Assembly: GCF_003515065.1 (NCBI RefSeq)
Contig: NZ_QXGH01000036.1
Span: 1-64,000, forward strand
Direction: 5' to 3'
Length of the DNA stretch: 64,000 bases
Origin: Nocardioides immobilis
Lineage (GTDB): Bacteria; Actinomycetota; Actinomycetes; Propionibacteriales; Nocardioidaceae
Below, one piece after another: positions 1 to 7,851 of the stretch. The position numbers and the translations under genes are program-made. Numbering within the stretch: the first letter of the stretch is position 1; every line of letters begins with the position of its first letter. Below the pieces are notes generated by a model. The model was not told the origin of the DNA and made no database searches. It saw nothing but the letters and a program-made list of their open reading frames with translations.

Positions 1-72
1 CTCGATGGTCTGGTTGGCACCGCCACCGTCACCACGCAGGGCCCTCCGTCGGTTACGACACGACGCGAAGGG

Positions 73-168
73 TGGGGACTTCTATCTGGCCACCAGTGGG
101 GACCTCGACTTGGCCACCAGTGGGGACCTCGACTTGGCCACCAGTGGGGACTTTTTCATGGCCACGGA
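73..168. repeat. four 24-bp tandem repeats, IS21-like end
   Basis: Four head-to-tail 24-bp units start at 73, 97, 121 and 145. Each begins TGGGGAC and carries TGGCCAC near its end; units 2 and 3 are identical and units 1 and 4 are diverged. Arrays of TGGGGAC/TGGCCAC units are a hallmark I associate with the transposase-binding ends of actinobacterial IS21-family elements, so this is probably one terminus of such an element lying mostly left of the window. No istA or istB coding sequence is visible here. The remainder up to 326 holds nothing I can identify. Confidence 0.6.
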
Positions 169-326
169 CAAGTGCGGTCGGGTCCTGTGCACCGACGCTC
201 GATGTTGCTGACTTGGTACCAGGTTCCGTTGCGAGTCGCGAAGACTGCGTCGTCAACCCGGGCAGGCCGATCGCCCGCTGGTTCCACGGCCAAGGAATCG
301 CGCGTTGTGCTGCGAGTACGGGATCG

Positions 327-1111
327 CTACATAGCCAGCCCCGATGCCGCTCCCCCGCCCGCAGAATGCCGCGCCCAAGGACATGAGACTTTGAGCGCTG
401 TGGATGGGAGCACTGCACGAAGCAGCCAACTCGATCCGACCTCGTCGACGAGCTCGCGAAGCTGGCCGCATGGGGAAACGCAGGTCACTCGCAACGCTGA
501 CGCCGCGAACTTCTGGCGCCGAAGCAGGTGCGCGGAGTGCCGCCCCGTCCTGAGCAGCTCCTGGAGCCGCGCAAGGTCGTCGGCGTCGGCCACGAGTTGC
601 GGGTCCTCGCGCGCCAGGTCGCGCAGTTCCCGCGCCCGCCGACGCGGCCCGCGCGGGTCGGCCAGCGGTCTGTACGGCAACCGCCGCTGCACCGACCACT
701 CGCGGCGGTTCTGCGCCGCGCTCGAGACCACGAGGTGATCCGCTGACACAGCGGGTTGTGACACCGATGCCCGAGCAGCCGCGCGTCCGCGAGCGCGTCC
801 GCCCCGTTCATCACCGCGAACGCGAACCGGTGCGCGATGATCACTCGCCCCCGCGCGTACCAGAACCGGCCATGCCCGCCGCCGTCCGCGCGCTCACGAT
901 CGGACCGACCAGCAACCGCGCCGGTCCACCACAGGCACTCGCTCCCCGGCACCGTGGCGACCTTCGCCCGGTACCGCGCGAGCACGGCCGGATCGGTGAT
1001 CGCGGCCGCGACCGCCGCGAGGCCGGCGTCATCCAGCCGACGAACCGGCACCCGCTCCCCCACTCCCAGCACCAGCGACCGCCGCACCGTCGCCGCCCTG
1101 CGCGCCGTCAC
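327..1111 (-). pseudogene. HNH endonuclease-like protein, frameshifted
   Basis: The GTG start at 1111 opens a frame containing LWWTGAV, HGRFW, AHRFAF and GHRCHNPLCQR, the core of small actinobacterial plasmid-type HNH endonuclease-like proteins. After CQR (about 740) the expected continuation, DHLVVSSAAQNRREW, appears in a different frame and runs to a stop at 327. A 1- or 2-nt indel between about 735 and 747 therefore splits one gene into two frames. It could be real decay, consistent with the neighbouring element remnants, or a sequencing error. The start overlaps the upstream gene by 83 nt, suggesting the two were translated together within the mobile element. Confidence 0.6.
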
Positions 1112-1445
1112 GCTCGCCGCCCTGCTCGCGGCCGTCGTCGGCCTGGGGCTCGCTGGCGATCCGCCGCAGCCGCGTCGCCTCGCGCACGGTCACCGTCTCG
1201 CCGCACCACTCGACGGCCTCGGCCAGCGACAGGCCCTCGCGCTCGGTCAACTCCCGCAGCGCCTCACCGGCGCGCTTCTCGGTCTCGGCCACCGCCGCGT
1301 CGCGCTCACCGATCGCGACCATGACCTGCTCGGCCAGGTCGATCACCCGGCCCTCCCGCTCCTCGCGCTCGCGCCGCCGCTTCTCGGCCATCTCCCGCGC
1401 CGTACGCAGTGCCTGCTGCTGCTCGCAGCAACAATCCAGAGGCAC
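1029..1445 (-). CDS. hypothetical coiled-coil protein of mobile element
   Basis: This 138-aa frame has a charged, helix-forming N-terminal half (Arg/Glu-rich AEKRRREREEREGR) and a Gly/Ala-rich tail. The motif LSLAEAVEWCGETVTVREA in the middle looks like a small helical DNA-associated domain. I do not recognise a named family, but similar short proteins sit beside HNH and AlpA-like genes in actinobacterial integrative elements. The start is uncertain: GTG at 1445, or an internal ATG at 1390. The stretch from 1446 to 1662 upstream contains no supported gene. The 3' end overlaps the HNH frame, as expected for coupled translation. Confidence 0.5.
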   Translation of the reverse strand: MPLDCCCEQQQALRTAREMAEKRRREREEREGRVIDLAEQVMVAIGERDAAVAETEKRAGEALRELTEREGLSLAEAVEWCGETVTVREATRLRRIASEPQADDGREQGGERDGAQGGDGAAVAGAGSGGAGAGSSAG

Positions 1446-1662
1446 CCGGAGACCCGCGTCATACGCCTCGTCGGGCTCACCCGCACCAGTGTGTGCCGAG
1501 ATCGCCGAGCGAACGCGACACGATTCTCATCCCCCGGTGCAGCAACGAAGTCGCAGTGCTTTACACCTCCTGCACGCCCGCCTTCACGCTCGCAGTCGAG
1601 GTTTCCGACCGCCCGCCGCCCGTCCCCCGCGGTGAACGGACGCTGTCCACGCGATATTCGGG

Positions 1663-1857
1663 CTAACGCTGAGCCGACGGGATGGGAAGGAACGCGCGTT
1701 CTAGGTCTTCGACACGAATGCGGATGACTCGTCGTCCGCAGCGGTAGGCGGGGATGGTGCCGTCGGCGATCCGTCGACGGAGGGTTTTGACCGAGACCGA
1801 CATCAGGTCGGCGGCCTCGACGAGGGTGAGGTACTGGGTGCGGGTTGGGTCAGCCAC
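1663..1857 (-). CDS. AlpA/excisionase-like helix-turn-helix protein
   Basis: This 64-aa protein is almost entirely one winged-helix (MerR/HTH_17-type) DNA-binding domain: LVEAADLMSVSVKTLRRRI forms the helix-turn-helix, followed by DGTIPAYRCGRRVIRI, the usual wing. Proteins of this size act as recombination directionality factors (Xis) or as small regulators in integrative elements. It overlaps the next upstream gene by 8 nt, so the two HTH genes are probably co-translated. Whether it serves excision or transcription control is not shown by the sequence. No integrase lies within the visible part of this element. Confidence 0.75.
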   Translation of the reverse strand: MADPTRTQYLTLVEAADLMSVSVKTLRRRIADGTIPAYRCGRRVIRIRVEDLERAFLPIPSAQR

Positions 1858-2086
1858 GGTGCCCGGCCTCCATCGAGTTGGGTGCTGCGGGGCGCAGGAA
1901 CTGACGGAGTTCGGCGACGGTGGTGTAGAGCCGGCCGGTGCCGTTGAATCGCCGCCAGCGTGGTCCGATGCCGCGTCGTTTCCAGTCGCGGACTGTGCGC
2001 TGTGGTGTGCGGATGAAGGCGCAGAATTCTTCGAAAAGCAGGATGCCGTTGTCGTCCCACTCGGCTGGGATCTGGATGGGATGCAT
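1850..2086 (-). CDS. small HTH DNA-binding protein
   Basis: This 78-aa protein has the motif LLFEEFCAFIRTPQRTVRDW followed by RRGIGPRWRRFNGTGRLY, the layout of a helix-turn-helix plus wing seen in AlpA/Xis-like proteins. It starts at an ATG at 2086 and ends inside the downstream HTH gene. A pair of consecutive small HTH proteins next to a relaxase is common in actinobacterial integrative elements, where one usually feeds replication or excision and the other regulates. I cannot assign which is which. The 300 nt between it and the relaxase gene (2087-2387) carries an inverted repeat but no supported gene. Confidence 0.7.
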   Translation of the reverse strand: MHPIQIPAEWDDNGILLFEEFCAFIRTPQRTVRDWKRRGIGPRWRRFNGTGRLYTTVAELRQFLRPAAPNSMEAGHRG

Positions 2087-2160
2087 GAGTTGTCTCCTCG
2101 ACTCGGTGGCGAATCTCGGTCGAAGCGTGACGACGCGGCGTCACCGCTTCCGTCCCCCTA

Positions 2161-2197
2161 CGGGCGTACCCCCTCCCGATTTCGAGGGGTACGCCCG
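2161..2197. terminator. perfect 12-bp inverted repeat downstream of relaxase
   Basis: CGGGCGTACCCC (2161-2172) and GGGGTACGCCCG (2186-2197) form a perfect 12-bp stem with a 13-nt loop. It lies about 190 nt after the relaxase stop codon and 75 nt before the first HTH gene on the same strand. It has no U-tract, which is usual for actinobacterial terminators, so a terminator is plausible. A protein-binding site in the element is an alternative. Confidence 0.45.
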
Positions 2198-2387
2198 CCG
2201 CTCCCGCGCGTTTCCGCAGGTCACAGGGCGTCCCCCCAAAAGTTGTCCGCATCGTGGACATGGGCTGGTTTCCTCTCGTCCGGGCTCGCCACCAGTGCGA
2301 GCGCCTCACCGAGGAAAGGCAACGGTGACCGCTCCGGATCGGACAGATGCGCCCGAGTTGGTTGCGTTGCAGACCCTGGCGGCGACC

Positions 2388-4994
2388 TCAGATCCCGATC
2401 CCGATCCCCCGGTCGGGTGCGGGACGAGGACCGGGGATCGGCTCCCTGGGACGCCGCGGGCCGTGTCCGTTGAGCGCCGCCGCCTGGAGTGCGGCCACGC
2501 CGTTCTTCGCACGCCTCTGGCGGGCGAGCGGCCCGTAGCGGTCGATGTCCTCGGCGGCGATGCCGGCAGCGTGGGCGGGTCCGAGGTCGGCTCGGTCGCG
2601 GGCGAACACATCGACCCACTGCGCCCGAGCGTCGTCGACGCTGTCGGCGACGAGGTGGGCGGTGTTGGCCTTCCGGCCCCGGGTCATGCCGACGTACGCG
2701 GCGGCGGCGCCGGTGGTCTCCCCGATCAGGAGGTGGGCGTGGTCGACGGTCTCGCCTTGGGCGCCGTACACGGTGGTGGCGTAGGCCAGCTCCACATGGT
2801 CCCGCACGTACCCGGCCGGCAGAGTCCGCTCCCGGGATCGCCCGCGCACCTTCATGCTCCCGTCGGCATCCACCTTTGTGACGGTCCAGGTGTCGCGGTT
2901 GGCGACGCCGAGGTCACGGTCGTTGCGACGGGTAGCGACCCGGTCACCAACGCCAATGACCTCGCCGGCGTGGGTGGTGAGCACCTCACCAGCGTGCTCA
3001 CCGTTCCGCGCACCACCGACGTCATCTGCTCGTTGGGCGCGGATGGCGGCGTTCAGTGCGGTGACCTGCTCGCGGGTGTCTGCGAGGACCAGTCCGCGCA
3101 CTCCGGTGATCGCCTCGATCGCCTCGACCTCCGACGCGTGGACGACGATCTCTCCGCGCTCCAGCAGGGCATCGAAGACCTCACCACTGTTACCACCGCT
3201 GCGCATCTGCAGGCTGAGGTCGGCATAGGTGGGGTCGGTGAACCGGTGCACGGTGGTGATTTGCTTGACCGCTTCAGGTGGCGCCCAGCGCAGCGCCAGG
3301 TCGAGAACTCCCCCGCGGCCCACGGCCGGGAGCTGATGACGGTCGCCGAGGAGTACGACGCGGGCGCCGGTCTCATCAGCGATCGTGAGCAGGGCGCGGG
3401 CGGTGTCCTGGTCGAGCATCCCTGCCTCGTCCACGACCAGCTCATCACCTGGCATCAGTACCGCTGCGCGGTCGATCCGGTCGACCGGGACGCGAGTCCA
3501 GTGGCCGTCGGCGTCCCACCGGAAGCCGTGCTGGTGGACCAGCCACGCTGCGGAGAACGCGCTGGCCCCGACCTCGTCAGCGGCGACCTGGGCCGCCTTC
3601 AGCGTCGGGGTCACCACGATCATCCAGTTCCCTGCCGCCTCGACGGCCCGGCGCTGGGCGCGCAGCCGGGTAGTCTTCCCGGCTCCTGCCGCTCCCTCGA
3701 CCACCACCAGGTCACGAGACCCGTGCTCGGCACGCATCGACAGGCGGTCGTTGAGTTCCGCCTCCACCGCGAGCACCCGGTCACTCGTCAACGCCCGGAC
3801 ATGCTCCGGGACGTCGCCCCGTGCGAGGAGGGGGCGGCTTGCGGCGACCGCCCGCGCGGTCAGGTCCTCGGCCAGGTCCGCCCGGATCCCGGGTTCGGCG
3901 ACGACGCCCGCTTGTGCGATGAGCTCCTCCACGGCCCCGCGGATGTCGCCGGCGTTCCAGGCCGACCGCTTCGCCCCGAGGCGGCTCAGGGCGACCTCGA
4001 CGATCGCCTCGCGGTCCAGTGCACCGACCGGCGTCGCGGGCACCGCGACGGGACGTTCGGCCGGGACGAAGCCGAGCACGCGCAGCTCCTCGACCCAGTG
4101 CTGCCGCAGTTCCTCCCCTGAGGTCGGAACGACCTTGTCGGGCCGGGCATCGGCCCACGCGCGGCGGTCCCAGGAGCGCAGCAGCTTCGGGCCCGGCTCC
4201 TGGTCGGGGTGGTCGCGACGCCACTCGGCCTCGTACCGTGCGAGGTTCCTACCGACCTGTGCCGAGCGGGCGCTGAACGCCCCTGCGTAGGGGGCGAGCT
4301 CGTTGATCTCACCGTCCTCATCCAGGGTGAACCCGTGCTGGGCGAGCACGGTCCGGAACTGCGGGTCGCACATCACCGCCGCATGACCGATGCCGTTCAC
4401 GGCGGCGACCATGTCCCGCATCCCGACCGTGTGCAGGCCCCGCCACTTCCCCTCGGCAAAGACCCGCGCGTTGACCTGCAGATGGAGGTGCCGGTGCGGG
4501 TCACTCGTCCGCGAGGTGTGGTGGCGGATCACCGCCGCCTCGATCCGTTCCACCGGCACCTGGACCTGGAGGTCCCTCGGCCCGACCCGGGTGGTGGCGT
4601 GCTGGGCGACCCAGCCGATGATCTGCTCCGCAGCCCGGGACTGCGCCGCGTCGTACGCCTCGGAGATCTCCGGGTCCAAAGCCGCCGCCAGCGACCAGGT
4701 CTTCGGACCGTTGACCACGACCTCGGCGAACCGCACCCCGTTCGCCGCCTTCACCAACCGCCCCTTCGCCGCCCCAGTCTCGACGTCGTAGCCGGCCACC
4801 CACCGCTCATAGGATTCGCCATCCATCGGCGCCTCGCCACTCAGGGTCGACGGTGTGGCGGCGTATCGCGCTGCGACGCCGGTGCCTTCGGCCAGGTAGT
4901 AGTCATCGGCGCGGGACCGGTCGGCCTCGACGTAATTGCGGGCGGCCGCAGCCGACCCCCGGTAGATCGCGACCCCACCCCGCACCCTCGTCAC
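2388..4994 (-). CDS. MobF (TrwC/TraI) conjugative relaxase-helicase
   Basis: This 868-aa protein would nick oriT and unwind the transferred strand. The N-terminal TrwC relaxase domain (about 1-300) has paired tyrosines in DDYYLAEG (Y32/Y33) and the metal triad in DPHRHLHLQVNAR (H167/H169/H171). The helicase part has Walker A GAAGAGKTT (about 435), Walker B VVDEAGML, and the late motifs YGAQGET and YVGMTRGRKA. Compared with the related relaxase at the right edge of the window, about 27 residues just before Walker A are missing, including the LDEHQRTAV segment equivalent to a helicase Q motif. Translation starts at GTG 4994, immediately downstream of an oriT-like structure. Relaxase activity is plausible; helicase activity is doubtful. 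Confidence 0.88.
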   Translation of the reverse strand: MTRVRGGVAIYRGSAAAARNYVEADRSRADDYYLAEGTGVAARYAATPSTLSGEAPMDGESYERWVAGYDVETGAAKGRLVKAANGVRFAEVVVNGPKTWSLAAALDPEISEAYDAAQSRAAEQIIGWVAQHATTRVGPRDLQVQVPVERIEAAVIRHHTSRTSDPHRHLHLQVNARVFAEGKWRGLHTVGMRDMVAAVNGIGHAAVMCDPQFRTVLAQHGFTLDEDGEINELAPYAGAFSARSAQVGRNLARYEAEWRRDHPDQEPGPKLLRSWDRRAWADARPDKVVPTSGEELRQHWVEELRVLGFVPAERPVAVPATPVGALDREAIVEVALSRLGAKRSAWNAGDIRGAVEELIAQAGVVAEPGIRADLAEDLTARAVAASRPLLARGDVPEHVRALTSDRVLAVEAELNDRLSMRAEHGSRDLVVVEGAAGAGKTTRLRAQRRAVEAAGNWMIVVTPTLKAAQVAADEVGASAFSAAWLVHQHGFRWDADGHWTRVPVDRIDRAAVLMPGDELVVDEAGMLDQDTARALLTIADETGARVVLLGDRHQLPAVGRGGVLDLALRWAPPEAVKQITTVHRFTDPTYADLSLQMRSGGNSGEVFDALLERGEIVVHASEVEAIEAITGVRGLVLADTREQVTALNAAIRAQRADDVGGARNGEHAGEVLTTHAGEVIGVGDRVATRRNDRDLGVANRDTWTVTKVDADGSMKVRGRSRERTLPAGYVRDHVELAYATTVYGAQGETVDHAHLLIGETTGAAAAYVGMTRGRKANTAHLVADSVDDARAQWVDVFARDRADLGPAHAAGIAAEDIDRYGPLARQRRAKNGVAALQAAALNGHGPRRPREPIPGPRPAPDRGIGIGI

Positions 4995-5016
4995 CGCCCG
5001 TCACCACTCGTCAACG
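4987..5016. repeat. three 10-bp phased CGTCA repeats at relaxase start
   Basis: Three consecutive 10-bp units (CTCGTCACCG, CCCGTCACCA, CTCGTCAACG) cover the relaxase GTG start at 4994. CGTCA recurs at exactly one helical turn, which suits cooperative binding by a relaxosome accessory protein or an autorepressor. Two more copies with the same 10-bp spacing lie on the far side of the oriT-like hairpins at 5146-5160. Confidence 0.5.
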
Positions 5017-5034
5017 ACCCCAGAAATGGCACTC

Positions 5035-5084
5035 GGCCCGCCCATAGGGGCGGACCGATCTACGAACCTTCGTAGCATGCGTGC
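5035..5084 (-). other. candidate oriT of the left MobF relaxase
   Basis: Read towards the relaxase gene, the region starts with a 27-bp sequence (5084-5058) that contains the palindrome CTACGAAGGTTCGTAG (5075-5060). A GC-rich hairpin follows, with 9-bp arms at 5048-5056 and 5035-5043, one mismatch and a 4-nt loop. The same 27 bp, followed by an equivalent hairpin of different sequence, precedes the second relaxase at 62373. MobF origins usually lie just upstream of the relaxase gene and consist of an inverted repeat next to the nick site, so this is the likely oriT. The exact nick position is not visible. Confidence 0.7.
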
Positions 5085-5144
5085 AGCTGGGTTTTGGTTG
5101 GCTGAGGGCGGATCGGCGGAGGCGGTTTTCGAGGTCGTGAAGGG

Positions 5145-5160
5145 TCGTCAAGACTCGTCA
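5145..5160. repeat. two 10-bp phased CGTCA repeats
   Basis: CGTCA occurs at 5146-5150 and 5156-5160, again at 10-bp spacing, about 60 bp beyond the oriT-like palindrome and in the same orientation as the three copies at the relaxase start. The match in phasing suggests a shared ligand protein. Confidence 0.4.
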
Positions 5161-5277
5161 GATGCAGGACAGGCCGAGGAGAGAAAGTCGTCGGTCCTTA
5201 GGCCCTAGGAAGTAGAGGTTGTCGGGGCCGGTCGACCGTACTCATGTGGCGCCAACCAGAGGTTGCCTCGTTCGCCA

Positions 5278-5319
5278 ATATTCCAAATCTCGAGGAATTC
5301 TCGTTATTTGGAATATACT
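5278..5319 (+). promoter_or_regulatory. palindromic operator and leaderless promoter of abiEi-like gene
   Basis: ATATTCCAAAT (5278-5288) and ATTTGGAATAT (5306-5316) form a perfect 11-bp inverted repeat with a 17-bp spacer. The right arm overlaps a good -10 box, TATACT (5314-5319). Seven bases further is the GTG start at 5326, so the transcript is probably leaderless. AbiEi-type antitoxins are known to autorepress through inverted repeats at their promoter, and this fits that arrangement. Confidence 0.7.
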
Positions 5320-5325
5320 GTTCTG

Positions 5326-6306
5326 GTGTGGACCTCAGTGCTCGAAGAACACGGCATCGCGGTGGTGCCAGTCGACGGCGAGCACGTACGCCTCGAGCAC
5401 GTCGATCACTCGGCTGTCTTCTTCGTGCTGACCATCCCAAGGCTGGCCCGGACCCGCGACATCCGAACTGCGCCGGAGCGCCACGCGCTCCTCGTCGCCG
5501 ACGCCATCACCGCTGAGGCGAGCGAACGAGCCTGGGCAAGTGGCTGGTCGGTGGCAACCGAGGACGGCGCCGGTTGGGTCCGGTTTGCCGGACGAACACT
5601 GCGCTTCGAACCGACGCCAAAGGCGCAGACCCCCAAGCGGCCCCCCGGCCGGCCAGGCCGTGGTGTCTTCTCCGTCGTACGCGCGCTCTTCGCAATGGAC
5701 GGCGGGGCACGCCAGGCAGAGATCGCCGAGTTCGCCCATGTCGGCCAAGCTGCTGTCTCGAAGGCGCTCAACCGGCTCGCCGAGCTGGACCTCGTCGCGC
5801 GCCGTCCGCACGGTTGGGAGATGACCAACCGCGCTGGGGCCGTCTCCTGGTGGCTCGCGAACTACCCCGGCCCTGGCGGCATCGAGACCCACTGGTTCGG
5901 TGTCGAATCCATCGGTGACCAGGCCTACCGCGCGTACGCCGCGCTCGACCGGAGCGAGCACGCGCGGCCGGTCATGTCCGGAGACGTTGCAGCCGACCTC
6001 GTGGCCCCGTGGCGGACGCCGCGTCGGGCGACGTTGTACGCACGACGTGGCGAGGATCTGTCCGAGGTCGGCCTGACGCCGAGCGACGCATCGGCGGCGA
6101 CGTTGACCCTGGTCCTGCCGCAGGACGCAGGGGTCTGGCCGATATCCAAGGCCCCGGTCCTCACCGAGATGCGTGGCCACGGCGACGTCGCACGAGCCAA
6201 CGCGTTCCAGGTGCTCTACGACCTGTCACGCAGTCCTGGCCCAGACGCGGACGAGGCCCTGAAGGCATGGCGCGACTGGATGGTCGAGTCGGGACAGGTG
6301 CTGTGA
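5326..6306 (+). CDS. AbiEi-like antitoxin / winged-helix regulator
   Basis: About 326 aa. The middle carries a MarR-like winged helix (FSVVRALFAMDGGARQAEIA, then VGQAAVSKALNRLAELDLV). The C-terminal part resembles the AbiEi family that neutralises nucleotidyltransferase toxins. I chose the GTG at 5326 because an upstream palindrome and -10 box predict a leaderless start there; GTG 5338 is an alternative. The gene overlaps the downstream toxin frame by 4 nt (GTGA), typical of a type IV abiE operon. It borders the relaxase element and could be cargo of it. The antitoxin looks intact although its partner is frameshifted. Confidence 0.7.
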   Translation: MWTSVLEEHGIAVVPVDGEHVRLEHVDHSAVFFVLTIPRLARTRDIRTAPERHALLVADAITAEASERAWASGWSVATEDGAGWVRFAGRTLRFEPTPKAQTPKRPPGRPGRGVFSVVRALFAMDGGARQAEIAEFAHVGQAAVSKALNRLAELDLVARRPHGWEMTNRAGAVSWWLANYPGPGGIETHWFGVESIGDQAYRAYAALDRSEHARPVMSGDVAADLVAPWRTPRRATLYARRGEDLSEVGLTPSDASAATLTLVLPQDAGVWPISKAPVLTEMRGHGDVARANAFQVLYDLSRSPGPDADEALKAWRDWMVESGQVL

Positions 6307-7065
6307 CCCAACTCCATCTGCATTCGACCTCTCGGGCAGAGGACGCCGGGTTCCTCGCCGTGCGCGACACGGCCGCCGTCGCCCGGGACGCTGGGCTGGA
6401 GTACCGAATCGTCGGCGGCCAAATGGTCCGCCTGCACGTTGCCCTGGCCGGCGTCGCCGAGCCAACCATCAGGGTCACCCTGGACGCTGACCTCGGTGTC
6501 GCAGCGGCGTCGGCACGCAACCCCGCGCTTTGCCGGCCTCGAATCGCTCGGCTACACCCGACCAACAGCATCGAACCGCTTCATCAGGACAACTGAGGAA
6601 GGTCTGGATCTCGTCATCGACGTGCTTGCCCCAGCGTGGGGCCGGCGAATGGTGTCCAACCAGCAGTACGGCGACATCACGCTCGACGAGATCCCAGGTC
6701 TGTCGCTGGCACTGGCCAGGCCCAGCGAGCCGATCGAGCTAACCGTAGTCCTGCTGGACGGCGCGTCCTTTTCGATCGACCTCGTCATCCCCGACATCAC
6801 TTCCGCTCTCTGCCTCAAGGCCCTGGGCTGGTCGAACCGGTACGCAGCCAAGGACGCGGTCGACGGGTGGCGGCTCCTGCGCGCGCACCGCCAGCGCATC
6901 CCCGACTCAATCGCCTGGCGCCAGTCCGGCGTGCAAGGCGACGCTGCCGCCATCCTGCGCAGCGACTTCGCTCGGGCAGCGGGGCTTGGAGTCCGCGCCG
7001 CCTCCACGGATCGAGCGGACCAGGCAGAGACACGCGCGCTCACGCTCACCCTCATGCGCGAGTAG
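6303..7065 (+). pseudogene. AbiEii-like nucleotidyltransferase toxin, frameshifted
   Basis: The first frame, from GTG 6303, contains YRIVGGQMVRLH and TLDADLGV, the pattern of AbiEii-type nucleotidyltransferases (VGG followed by an acidic pair in T-x-D-x-D). After about 6510 it loses sense. The continuation RFAGLESLGYTRP is in the +1 frame from about 6526 and runs to a stop at 7065, with KALGWSNRYAAKDAVDGW in its second half. A single indel between about 6505 and 6526 explains this. The active site lies before the break, but the full protein could not be made. It may be an inactivated toxin or a sequence error. From 7066 to 7324 I see no gene. Confidence 0.6.
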
Positions 7066-7324
7066 GTGCAGGCCGTGCATGTTCCACGATCGCACGGGCG
7101 CCAACCGCGAGCTGACTGATAGCACAGCGATGATCATCACGAGCAGGATGACGAGGTCGATCGGAAAGTCGACTCTGTACGCACAGCGGCGTCGTCGTGA
7201 CGGAACGGGACCTAGCCGCTTCGCGGCTATGACGTGCCAGTTGCGCGAGCCTCCCTCGGTGGCGAAACCTTCCAAATTGTGTGGAGCCGCGCGATGGTGT
7301 TGGTCACGGCACGAGGAGGCGACG

Positions 7325-7705
7325 ATGGGATTGTGGAGTGTGGTGTTCACCTTGGCTCTGTGCTCCGGGTTGCTCGTCAGCTGTGGGGGTAGCCCGGACG
7401 ACGCGCCGAAGGAGGACTTCTGTGCTGCGGTTGACGCCGTGCTGGATTTCGACGACTTCGACGAGGCGCAGGACGCCTACAACGAACTCAAGGACGTCGG
7501 AACTCCGGAGGACATCGACGACGACGCGCGCTCGGGCTTCGAGATCTCAGTCGACGCAGTCTTGGGCGCGGACGACGAGGACGAGGCGCGAGAGGCGTAC
7601 GACGACCTGGGCGACGACGAGAAGGAGCAGGTCGAGGCGTTCAACGACTATGCGGAGGAGACCTGCGCAGGGGAGCAGGAGGCCCCAGCTACGCCAAGAC
7701 AATGA
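7325..7705 (+). CDS. small acidic lipoprotein
   Basis: This 126-aa protein has a short hydrophobic signal sequence ending in a lipobox (GLLVSC, Cys at about residue 20), then a very acidic, Asp/Glu-rich mature region (for example DFDDFDEAQDAYNEL) with three further cysteines or none in each helical repeat. ATG 7325 follows GGAGGCGAC, a reasonable ribosome-binding site. The acidic, helical mature part resembles many uncharacterised actinobacterial cell-surface lipoproteins. There is no clear functional link to its neighbours: the converging dha/ppdK operon ends 147 nt away. Confidence 0.65.
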   Translation: MGLWSVVFTLALCSGLLVSCGGSPDDAPKEDFCAAVDAVLDFDDFDEAQDAYNELKDVGTPEDIDDDARSGFEISVDAVLGADDEDEAREAYDDLGDDEKEQVEAFNDYAEETCAGEQEAPATPRQ

Positions 7706-7851
7706 GCGCGCGTGCTCCCCCACGTCGGGCACGAACCACTTCACCTGGACGGATCGAACTGTCAGTGCGGGCGCTCCGCAGTGGCACCCTGACGCGGCGA
7801 TGTGACGCAGGCGTGGCGGCCGCTCAGCGCGCCGGTGAGTGGGCGGGTGCG

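Noticed and set aside
727..760. Programmed frameshifting as an explanation for the split HNH gene.
   Set aside because: No slippery heptamer or downstream stem is visible at the junction, and the first frame simply continues as unrelated sequence for 80 codons. Mutation or a sequence error is simpler.
1938..4121. A 727-codon open frame antisense to the relaxase.
   Set aside because: It is complementary to a clear relaxase-helicase with motifs in order. Long antisense frames are expected where third positions are nearly all G or C, and this frame has no recognisable domain.
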